Position numbers and translations under genes: made by a program
Notes under the pieces: model-generated
What the model was told of the DNA's origin: nothing
Database searches by the model: none
What the model saw: the letters and a program-made list of their open reading frames with translations, nothing else
Part shown: positions 42,301-51,545 of the stretch, piece by piece
Numbering within the stretch: the first letter of the stretch is position 1
Layout: every line of letters starts with the position of its first letter
Source: Nemertoderma westbladi
Lineage: Eukaryota; Xenacoelomorpha; Nemertodermatida; Nemertodermatidae
DNA: 51,545 nt
NCBI GenBank assembly: GCA_032718475.1
Contig: JAUCBJ010004146.1
Location: 1-51,545, forward strand
Direction of reading: 5' to 3'

Positions 42301-42824
42301 CAGGGGGTAGGGATAGGAGGTGGGACAGGGGGGGTAGGGATAGGAGGTGGGACAGGGGGGTAGGGATAGGAGGTGGGACAGGGGAGGTATGGATAGAAGG
42401 TGGGACAGGGGGTAGGGATGGGAGGTGGGACAGGGGGGGTAGGGATAGGAGGTGGGACAGGAGAGGTAGGGATATGATGTGGGACAGGGGAGGTAGGAAT
42501 AGGAGGTGGGACAGGGGAGGTAGGGATAGGAGGTGGGACAGGGGGGAGGGATAGGAGGTGGGACAGGGGAATATGAGGTGGAACAGGGGATGTAAGGATA
42601 GGAGGTGGGACAGGGGGGGTAGGGATAGGAGGTGGGACAGGGGAGGTAGGGATAGGAGGTGGGACGGGGGGGGTAGGGATAGGAGGTGGGACAGGGGAGG
42701 TAGGGATAGGAGGTGGGACAGGGGAGGTAGGTATAGGAGGTGGGACAGGGGAGGTAGGGATAGGAGGTGGGACAGGGGAATAGGAGGTGGAACAGGGGAG
42801 GTAGGGATATGAGGTGGGACAGGG
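39340..42824 (+). repeat. G-rich 26/27-bp minisatellite, block 1
   Basis: About 130 copies of a unit built on gggataggaggtgggacagg followed by gggta, ggggta or gaggta. All guanine runs are on the plus strand. Units of 27 bp keep frame and 26-bp units rotate it; because the minus strand of the unit has no stop in any frame, huge Pro/Ser/Tyr-rich open frames arise automatically and are not genes. A 134-bp (5-unit) higher-order repeat lies at about 40,970-41,400. Confidence 0.97.
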
Positions 42825-42879
42825 AATTTACCGCCCTTTTATATTAAGGGGCTAGGGCCTATAATTGATCCTATACCAG
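42825..42879. other. 55-bp non-repeat interruption of the G-rich array
   Basis: A non-repeat sequence beginning 'aatttaccgcccttttatat' separates two blocks of the minisatellite. It may be a trace of the sequence in which the array arose or of an insertion. A smaller interruption lies at about 45,967-45,990. Confidence 0.85.
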
Positions 42880-45800
42880 TAGGGATAGGAGGTGGGACAG
42901 GGGAGGTAGGGATAGGAGGTGGGACAGGGGGTAGGGATAGGAGGTGGGACAGGGGAGGTAGGGATAGGAGGTGGGACAGGGGTGGTAGGGATAGGAGGTG
43001 GGACAGGGGGGTAGGGATAGGGGGGACAGGGGGAGTAGGGATAGGAGGTGGGACATGGGGGGTTGGTAGGGATAGGAGGTGGGACAGGGGGGTAGGCATA
43101 GGAGGTGGGGCAGGGGAGGTAGGGATAGGAGGTGGGGCAGGGGAGGTAGGGATAGGAGGTGGGACAGGGGGGGTAGGGATAGGAGGTGGGACAGGGGGGG
43201 TAATGATAGGAGGTGGGACAGGGGGGGGGTAGGGATCGGAGGTGGGACAGGGGAGGTAGGGATAGGAGGTGGGACAGGGGAGGTAGGGATAGGAGGTGGG
43301 ACAGGGGGGGAGGTAGGGATAGGAGGTGGGACAGGGGGGAGGTAGGGATAGGAGGTGGGACAGGGGAGGTGGGACAGGGGGGGTTGGTAGGGATAGGAGG
43401 TGGGACAGGGGGGGTAGGGATCGGCGGTGGGACAGGGGGGTTGGTAGGGATAGGGGGACAGGGGGGGTAGGGATAGGAGGTGGGACAGGGGGGTAGGGAT
43501 AGGAGGTGGGACAGGGGAGGTAGGGATAGGAGGTGGGACAGGGGGAGGTAGGGATAGGAGGTGGGACAGGGGGGTTGGTAGGGATAGGAGGTGGGACAGG
43601 GGGGGTAGGGATCGGCGGTGGGACAGGGGGGTTGGTAGGGATAGGGGGACAGGGGGGGTAGGGATAGGAGGTGGGACAGGGGAGGTAGGGATAGGAGGTG
43701 GGACAGGGGAGGTAGGGATAGGAGGTGGGACAGGGGGGGTAGGGATCGGAGGTGGGACAGGGGGGGTAGGGATAGGTGGGACAGGGGAGGTAGGGATAGG
43801 AGGTGGGACAGGGGGGTAGGGATAGGAGGTGGGACAGGGGAGGTAGGGATAGGAGGTGGGACAGGGGAGGTAGGGATAGGAGGTGGGACAGGGGAGGTAG
43901 GGATAGGAGGTGGGACAGGGGGGGTAGGGATAGGAGGTGGGACAGGGGGGTAGGGATAGGAGGTGGGACAGGGGGGTAGGGATAGGAGGTGGGACAGGGG
44001 GGGTAGGGATAGGAGGTGGGACAGGGGAGGTAGGGATAGGAGGTGGGACAGGGGGGGTAGGGATAGGAGGTGGGACAGGGGAGGTAGGGATAGGAGGTGG
44101 GACAGGGGGGGTAGGGATAGGAGGTGGGACAGGGGGGGTAGGGATAGGAGGTGGGACAGGGGAGGTAGGGATAGGAGGTGGGACAGGGGGGGTAGGGATA
44201 GGAGGTGGGACAGGGGGGTAGGGATAGGAGGTGGGACAGGGGGGTAGGGATAGGAGGTGGGACAGGGGAGGTAGGGATAGGAGGTGGGACAGGGGAGGTA
44301 GGGATAGGAGGTGGGACAGGGGGGGTAGGGATAGGAGGTGGGACAGGGGGGTAGGGATAGGAGGTGGGACAGGGGGGGTAGGGATAGGAGGTGGGACAGG
44401 GGAGGTAGGGATAGGAGGTGGGACAGGGGAGGTAGGGATAGGAGGTGGGACAGGGGGGGTAGGGATAGGAGGTGGGACAGGGGAGGTAGGGATAGGAGGT
44501 GGGACAGGGGGGGTAGGGATAGGAGGTGGGACAGGGGAGGTAGGGATAGGAGGTGGGACAGGGGAGGTAGGGATAGGAGGTGGGACAGGGGGGGTAGGGA
44601 TAGGAGGTGGGACAGGGGAGGTAGGGATAGGAGGTGGGACAGGGGAGGTAGGGATAGGAGGTGGGACAGGGGAGGTAGGGATAGGAGGTGGGACAGGGGA
44701 GGTAGGGATAGGAGGTGGGACAGGGGAGGTAGGGATAGGAGGTGGGACAGGGGAGGTAGGGATAGGAGGTGGGACAGGGGAGGTAGGGATAGGAGGTGGG
44801 ACAGGGGAGGTAGGGATAGGAGGTGGGACAGGGGAGGTAGGGATAGGAGGTGGGACAGGGGAGGTAGGGATAGGAGGTGGGACAGGGGAGGTAGGGATAG
44901 GAGGTGGGACAGGGGAGGTAGGGATAGGAGGTGGGACAGGGGAGGTAGGGATAGGAGGTGGGACAGGGGAGGTAGGGATAGGAGGTGGGACAGGGGGGGG
45001 AGGTAGGGATAGGAGGTGGGACAGGGGGGTAGGGATAGGAGGTGGGACAGGGGGGGTAGGGATAGGAGGTGGGACAGGGGAGGTAGGGATAGGAGGTGGG
45101 ACAGGGGAGGTAGGGATAGGAGGTGGGACAGGGGAGGTAGGGATAGGAGGTGGGACAGGGGAGGTAGGGATAGGAGGTGGGACAGGGGGGTAGGGATAGG
45201 AGGTGGGACAGGGGAGGTAGGGATAGGAGGTGGGACAGGGGGGGTAGGGATAGGAGGGGGGTAGGGATAGGAGGTGGGACAGGGGGGTAGGGATAGGAGG
45301 TGGGACAGGGGGGTAGGGATAGGAGGTGGGACAGGGGAGGTAGGGATAGGAGGTGGGACAGGGGAGGTAGGGATAGGAGGTGGGACAGGGGGGGTAGGGA
45401 TAGGAGGTGGGACAGGGGAGGTAGGGATAGGAGGTGGGACAGGGGGGTAGGGATAGGAGGTGGGACAGGGGGGGTAGGGATAGGAGGTGGGACAGGGGGG
45501 TAGGGATAGGAGGTGGGACAGGGGAGGTAGGGATAGGAGGTGGGACAGGGGGGTAGGGATAGGAGGTGGGACAGGGGGGGTAGGGATAGGAGGTGGGACA
45601 GGGGAGGTAGGGATAGGAGGTGGGACAGGGGAGGTAGGGATAGGAGGTGGGACAGGGGAGGTAGGGATAGGAGGTGGGACAGGGGGGTAGGGATAGGAGG
45701 TGGGACAGGGGAATAGAGGTGGACAGGGGGTAAGGATAGGAGGTGGGACAGGGGGGGTAGGGATAGGAGGTGGGACAGGGGAGGTAGGGATAGGAGGTGG

Positions 45801-48800
45801 GACAGGGGGAGGTAGGGATAGGAGGTGGGACAGGGGAGGTAGGGATAGGAGGTGGGACAGGGGAGGTAGGGATAGGAGGTGGGACAGGGGAGGTAGGGAT
45901 AGGAGGTGGGACAGGGGAATAGGAGGTGGACAGGGGAGGTAGGGATAGGAGGTGGGACAGGGAGGTACCGATAGGGGTGGGCCAAATGACGTAGGGATAG
46001 GAGGTGGGACAGGGGAGGTAGGGATAGGAGGTGGGACAGGGGGGTAGGGATAGGAGGTGGGACAGGGGAGGTAGGGATAGGAGGTGGGACAGGGGGGTAG
46101 GGATAGGAGGTGGGACAGGGGAGGTAGGGATAGGAGGTGGGACAGGGGAGGTAGGGATAGGAGGTGGGACAGGGGGGGTAGGGATAGGAGGTGGGACAGG
46201 GGGGTAGGGATAGGAGGTGGGACAGGGGAGGTAGGGATAGGAGGTGGGACAGGGGAGGTAGGGATAGGAGGTGGGACAGGGGGGGTAGGGATAGGAGGTG
46301 GGACAGGGGGGGTAGGATAGGAGGTGGGACAGGGGGGGTAGGGATAGGAGGTGGGACAGGGGAGGTAGGGATAGGAGGTGGGACAGGGGAGGTAGGGATA
46401 GGAGGTGGGACAGGGGGGAGGTAGGGATAGGAGGTGGGACAGGGGAGGTAGGGATAGGAGGTGGGACAGGGGAATGGGAGGTAGGGATAGGAGGTGGGAC
46501 AGGGGGGGTAGGGATAGGAGGTGGGACAGGGGGGGGTAGGGATAGGAGGTGGGACAGGGGGGGTAGGGATAGGAGGTGGGACAGGGGAGGTAGGGATAGG
46601 AGGTGGGACAGGGGAGGTAGGGATAGGAGGTGGGACAGGGGGGGTAGGGATAGGAGGTGGGACAGGGGGGGTAGGGATAGGAGGTGGGACAGGGGGGGTA
46701 GGGATAGGAGGTGGGACAGGGGGGTAGGGATAGGAGGTGGGACAGGGGAGGTAGGGATAGGAGGTGGGACAGGGGGGGTAGGGATAGGAGGTGGGACAGG
46801 GGGGGTAGGGATAGGAGGTGGGACAGGGGAGGTAGGGATAGGAGGTGGGACAGGGGAGGTAGGGATAGGAGGTGGGACAGGGGGGGTAGGGATAGGAGGT
46901 GGGACAGGGGGGTAGGGATAGGAGGTGGGACAGGGGGGTAGGGATAGGAGGTGGGACAGGGGAGGTAGGGATAGGAGGTGGGACAGGGGGAGGTAGGGAT
47001 AGGAGGTGGGACAGGGGGGGTAGGGATAGGAGGTGGGACAGGGGAGGTAGGGATAGGAGGTGGGACAGGGGGGTAGGGATAGGAGGTGGGACAGGGGGGG
47101 TAGGGATAGGAGGTGGGACAGGGGGGGTAGGGATAGGAGGTGGGACAGGGGGGTAGGGATAGGAGGTGGGACAGGGGGGGTAGGGATAGGAGGTGGGACA
47201 GGGGGGGGATAGGAGGTGGGACAGGGGAGGTAGGGATAGGAGGTGGGACAGGGGGGTAGGGATAGGAGGTGGGACAGGGGAGGTAGGGATAGGAGGTGGG
47301 ACAGGGGGGGTAGGGATAGGAGGTGGGACAGGGGAGGTAGGGATAGGAGGTGGGACAGGGGAGGTAGGGATAGGAGGTGGGACAGGGGAGGTAGGGATAG
47401 GAGGTGGGACAGGGGAGGTAGGGATAGGAGGTGGGACAGGGGGGTAGGGATAGGAGGTGGGACAGGGGGGGTAGGGATAGGAGGTGGGACAGGGGAGGTA
47501 GGGATAGGAGGTGGGACAGGGGAGGTAGGGATAGGAGGTGGGACAGGGGAGGTAGGGATAGGAGGTGGGACAGGGGAGGTAGGGATAGGAGGTGGGACAG
47601 GGGAGGTAGGGATAGGAGGTGGGACAGGGGAGGTAGGGATAGGAGGTGGGACAGGGGAGGTAGGGATAGGAGGTGGGACAGGGGAGGTAGGGATAGGAGG
47701 TGGGACAGGGGGGTAGGGATAGGAGGTGGGACAGGGGGTAGGGATAGGAGGTGGGACAGGGGGAGGTAGGGATAGGAGGTGGGACAGGGGAGGTAGGGAT
47801 AGGAGGTGGGACAGGGGGGGTAGGGATAGGAGGTGGGACAGGGGGGGTAGGGATAGGAGGTGGGACAGGGGGGGTAGGGATAGGAGGTGGGACAGGGGAG
47901 GTAGGGATAGGAGGTGGGACAGGGGAGGTAGGGATAGGAGGTGGGACAGGGGGGTAGGGATAGGAGGTGGGACAGGGGAGGTAGGGATAGGAGGTGGGAC
48001 AGGGGGGGTAGGGATAGGAGGTGGGACAGGGGAGGTAGGGATAGGAGGTGGGACAGGGGGGGTAGGGATAGGAGGTGGGACAGGGGGGGTAGGGATAGGA
48101 GGTGGACAGGGGAGGTAGGGATAGGAGGTGGGACAGGGGGGTAGGGATAGGAGGTGGGACAGGGGAGGTAGGGATAGGAGGTGGGACAGGGGAGGTAGGG
48201 ATAGGAGGTGGGACAGGGGAGGTAGGGATAGGAGGTGGGACAGGGGAGGTAGGGATAGGAGGTGGGACAGGGGAGGTAGGGATAGGAGGTGGGACAGGGG
48301 AGGTAGGGATAGGAGGTGGGACAGGGGGGGTAGGGATAGGAGGTGGGACAGGGGGGTAGGGATAGGAGGTGGGACAGGGGGGTAGGGATAGGAGGTGGGA
48401 CAGGGGGGTAGGGATAGGAGGTGGGACAGGGGGGTAGGGATAGGAGGTGGGACAGGGGAGGTAGGGATAGGAGGTGGGACAGGGGGGGTAGGGATAGGAG
48501 GTGGGACAGGGGAGGTAGGGATAGGAGGTGGGACAGGGGGGTAGGGATAGGAGGTGGGACAGGGGGGTAGGGATAGGAGGTGGGACAGGGGAGGTAGGGA
48601 TAGGAGGTGGGACAGGGGGGTAGGGATAGGAGGTGGGACAGGGGAGGTAGGGATAGGAGGTGGGACAGGGGGGTAGGGATAGGAGGTGGGACAGGGGAGG
48701 TAGGGATAGGAGGTGGGACAGGGGGGTAGGGATAGGAGGTGGGACAGGGGAGGTAGGGATAGGAGGTGGGACAGGGGAGGTAGGGATAGGAGGTGGGACA

Positions 48801-50316
48801 GGGGAGGTAGGGATAGGAGGTGGGACAGGGGAGGTAGGGATAGGAGGTGGGACAGGGGAGGTAGGGATAGGAGGTGGGACAGGGGAGGTAGGGATAGGAG
48901 GTGGGACAGGGGGGGTAGGGATAGGAGGTGGGACAGGGGAGGTAGGGATAGGAGGTGGGACAGGGGGGTAGGGATAGGAGGTGGGACAGGGGGGTAGGGA
49001 TAGGAGGTGGGACAGGGGAGGTAGGGATAGGAGGTGGGACAGGGGGGTAGGGATAGGAGGTGGGACAGGGGAGGTAGGGATAGGAGGTGGGACAGGGGGG
49101 TAGGGATAGGAGGTGGGACAGGGGGGTAGGGATAGGAGGTGGGACAGGGGGGTAGGGATAGGAGGTGGGACAGGGGGGGTAGGGATAGGAGGTGGGACAG
49201 GGGAGGTAGGGATAGGAGGTGGGACAGGGGAGGTAGGGATAGGAGGTGGGACAGGGGAGGTAGGGATAGGAGGTGGGACAGGGGAGGTAGGGATAGGAGG
49301 TGGGACAGGGGAGGTAGGGATAGGAGGTGGGACAGGGGGTTGGTAGGGATAGGAGGTGGGACAGGGGGGGTAGGGATAGGAGGTGGGACAGGGGGGGTAG
49401 GGATAGGAGGTGGGACAGGGGGGTAGGGATAGGAGGTGGGACAGGGGAGGTAGGGATAGGAGGTGGGACAGGGGAGGTAGGGATAGGAGGTGGGACAGGG
49501 GAGGTAGGGATAGGAGGTGGGACAGGGGGGTTGGTAGGGATAGGAGGTGGGACAGGGGGGGTAGGGATAGGAGGTGGGACAGGGGGGGTAGGGATAGGAG
49601 GTGGGACAGGGGGGTAGGGATAGGAGGTGGGACAGGGGGGGTAGGGATAGGAGGTGGGACAGGGGGGTAGGGATAGGAGGTGGGACAGGGGGTGGTAGGG
49701 ATAGGAGGTGGGACAGGGGGGGTAGGGATAGGAGGTGGGACAGGGGAGGTAGGGATAGGAGGTGGGACAGGGGGGTAGGGATAGGAGGTGGGACAGGGGA
49801 GGTAGGGATAGGAGGTGGGACAGGGGGGTAGGGATAGGAGGTGGGACAGGGGGGTAGGGATAGGAGGTGGGACAGGGGGGGTAGGGATAGGAGGTGGGAC
49901 ATGGGGGGTTGGTAGGGATAGGAGGTGGGACAGGGGGGTAGGGATAGGAGGTGGGACAGGGGGGGGGTAGGGATAGGAGGTGGGACAGGGGAGGTAGGGA
50001 TAGGAGGTGGGACAGGGGGGGTAGGGATAGGAGGTGGGACAGGGGAGGTAGGGATAGGAGGTGGGACAGGGGGGGGTAGGGATAGGAGGTGGGACAGGGG
50101 GGTAGGGATAGGAGGTGGGACAGGGGAGGTAGGGATAGGAGGTGGGACAGGGGGGTAGGGATAGGAGGTGGGACAGGGGGGTAGGGATAGGAGGTGGGAC
50201 AGGGGAGGTAGGGATAGGAGGTGGGACAGGGGGGTTGGTAGGGATATGAGGTGGGACAGGGGGGTAGGGATAGGAGGTGGGACAGGGGGGTAGGGATAGG
50301 AGGTGGGACAGGGGGC
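42880..50316 (+). repeat. G-rich 26/27-bp minisatellite, block 2
   Basis: About 275 further copies of the same unit. Some stretches are homogeneous, for example about 14 consecutive 'ggggaggta' units at 44,620-44,990; others mix three unit types. Rare types such as 'gggttggta' cluster at 43,380-43,640 and 49,340-50,240. The right end stops inside LINE endonuclease coding sequence at 50,317. Confidence 0.97.
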
Positions 50317-51545
50317 CGAAGAGCACCGAATGCAGACTGGACAGACTGATGAGGTTCTGATTAAGGACATGGAGGGCGGTTGGCGACTCGCCCTCGCGTT
50401 AGCAGATGATAGTGGCAATGGAGGAATTGGTCTATTGATGAATCCAACTGCACATGCAGCATTGGACAAAATAGACCAAATCTCTAACCGCATCATCCGT
50501 TGCCACTTCTCATGTTCTGGAAGACTGGCTAAGAAGTTTCCTAAAGTGGTTCTGATTGTGTGCTACTCTCCAACTAGTGTTGCCCCTGTAGAGGAGGTGG
50601 AAAATTTCTACCACAATCTACAAGCAGCTACTGATGGAGTGGATCAGCATGCATTCTTAACATTCCTGGGAGACTTTAATGCAAGTCTGCATCAATCACC
50701 TACATCGCCCTGGGTCTATAGCAATAGTGTTAACCGAAATTCTGTCCATCTTCAGGATTTTATCTCTGGAAATGGATTGTTTTCGGCTGGAACCCAGTTC
50801 AGGAAGCGAACTGGAAAGCTATGGACTCATAGTGGACCCTTCTCCAGTGATCACCGCCTTATTGTGGCCAATGTAAGACTTAGTCTGCGTGCTAGCAGAA
50901 CAACGAAATCTGCCTTGCCGCGGCATGACTGGTCCTCTCTGTTGCAACAGCCAAGTGTGAGATCCAGCTTCACACTACAGCTGAGCAACAGGTATGAGGC
51001 TCTTGCCTCTGAGGCGGCAGATCACTGTGAGGGCTATACTGCCATTACAGAAGCAGTTAAGTTAGCAGCTGCAGAAACAGTTCCTGTATACCCTCGAAAC
51101 AGGAAAAGGGCCCCCTGGACTGACAACAAAATTCAGAAGTGCCGAAATGACCTTCATAAGGCGCAGAAAGAGTCCCGACTCAAACAGACTACAGCGGCCA
51201 AGAATGCAGTTAAGGCTGCATCTAGGTCCCTGAACAGGCAGTACTCTGTTAATCTACAGGAGCTAATAAACCAACAGGTTGATGCCATCAATGATGCTGA
51301 CGACAACAGGCAATCATCCCAGGCATGGAAATCGATCAATTTGCTTACTGGGCGGAAAAGCCAACCAACCACCAAGGTTAAGGCTGAATCACCAGCCGAT
51401 CGCCTCAATGGTTGGAAAGCCCACTTTGAAAAGCTCCTCAATAATGACAGGGTATTGCCTGATAACTTTATAGAAGTAAAAGTGTCTGAGTCTGTACTCC
51501 CAGATATTCCCATTGGCGATGTCTCCTTTGCAGAAGTGAAGGCTG
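50317..51545 (+). pseudogene. LINE ORF2: endonuclease and linker, open to the window end
   Basis: One plus-strand frame is open from about 50,317 to the last base (about 410 codons). It contains EEHRMQTGQTDEVL, GGIGLLMNP, VVLIVCYSPTSVAPVEEVEN, FLGDFNASLHQ (the GDFN metal-site motif), SSDHRLIVANVRLS (the SDH catalytic end of the endonuclease), then linker motifs RKRAPWTDNKIQKCRND, AWKSINLLTGRKSQ and RLNGWKAHFEKLLN just before the RT. The N-terminal part of the endonuclease is replaced by the 11-kb minisatellite, whose frame carries stops. No stop or frameshift is visible in what remains, so the RT may be intact beyond the window. It could be the same family as the RT at 21,490. Confidence 0.88.

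Noticed and set aside
39737-50158. Many plus-strand Gly/Arg/Asp-rich open frames in the same array
   Set aside because: Translations of the tandem repeat, broken wherever the frame rotates to the one carrying tag stops. No start context, splice sites or non-repeat domain.
42839-50496. Minus-strand open frames of about 2500 codons rich in Pro, Ser and Tyr across the G-rich array
   Set aside because: The 26/27-bp unit has no stop codon in any minus-strand frame, so very long open frames are automatic. They drift between frames at each 26-bp unit and extend into antisense of LINE coding sequence.
50679-51513. Short ORFs at the right end on both strands
   Set aside because: They overlap the single plus-strand LINE endonuclease/linker frame, which carries all recognisable motifs.

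Overview
The window is eukaryotic and reads like an invertebrate animal genome. It holds an activin type II receptor gene with a spliced 3' exon, several decayed non-LTR retrotransposons (LINEs), a decayed BEL/Pao LTR-retrotransposon, foldback/MITE-like repeats, very large minisatellites and AT-rich intergenic DNA. I cannot name the species. No rRNA gene, intact tRNA gene, CRISPR array or bacterial-style operon was seen.

Layout. (1) 1-18,450 is built around one decayed minus-strand LINE. Its endonuclease (17,930-18,450), linker and RT start (17,249-17,902) and RT palm (16,215-16,930) are followed by a 42-bp minisatellite. The palm plus array (about 3.2 kb) occurs twice in direct orientation (501-3669 and 13,607-17,128), and the LINE C-terminal domain lies at the far left (1-365). 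The minisatellite unit reads as 14 codons of the LINE protein and runs in frame into its C-terminal domain. Between the two copies lies about 10 kb of other DNA: a 146-bp satellite carrying a CTCF-like motif, an intact-looking two-ORF block of unknown family (ORF1, 1175 aa; ORF2, 209 aa; minus strand), and the integrase end of a BEL/Pao pol pseudogene. (2) 18,450-32,540 is repeat-rich: a 150-190 bp tandem repeat, a LINE RT pseudogene, two pairs of short dispersed repeats (called A and B here), a candidate TIR element, a LINE endonuclease fragment and a nearly intact LINE RT. (3) 32,965-35,296 is the only confidently recognised host gene, an activin receptor type II (ACVR2-like) in two coding exons with a foldback element in its intron. 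Its stop codon lies inside the first unit of a 32-bp minisatellite of about 33 copies. (4) 36,377-39,330 is AT-rich intergenic DNA. (5) 39,340-50,316 is an 11-kb G-rich 26/27-bp minisatellite (about 400 units) that ends directly in the endonuclease coding sequence of another LINE (50,317 to the window end, open).

The best candidates for something undescribed are the ORF1/ORF2 block (zinc-knuckle-like C-terminus, possible RNase H-fold exonuclease-like region, basic second ORF, a stop codon set in a +1-slip-prone context) and the minisatellite born from LINE coding sequence. Family assignments come from motif recognition by eye; no database search was run.
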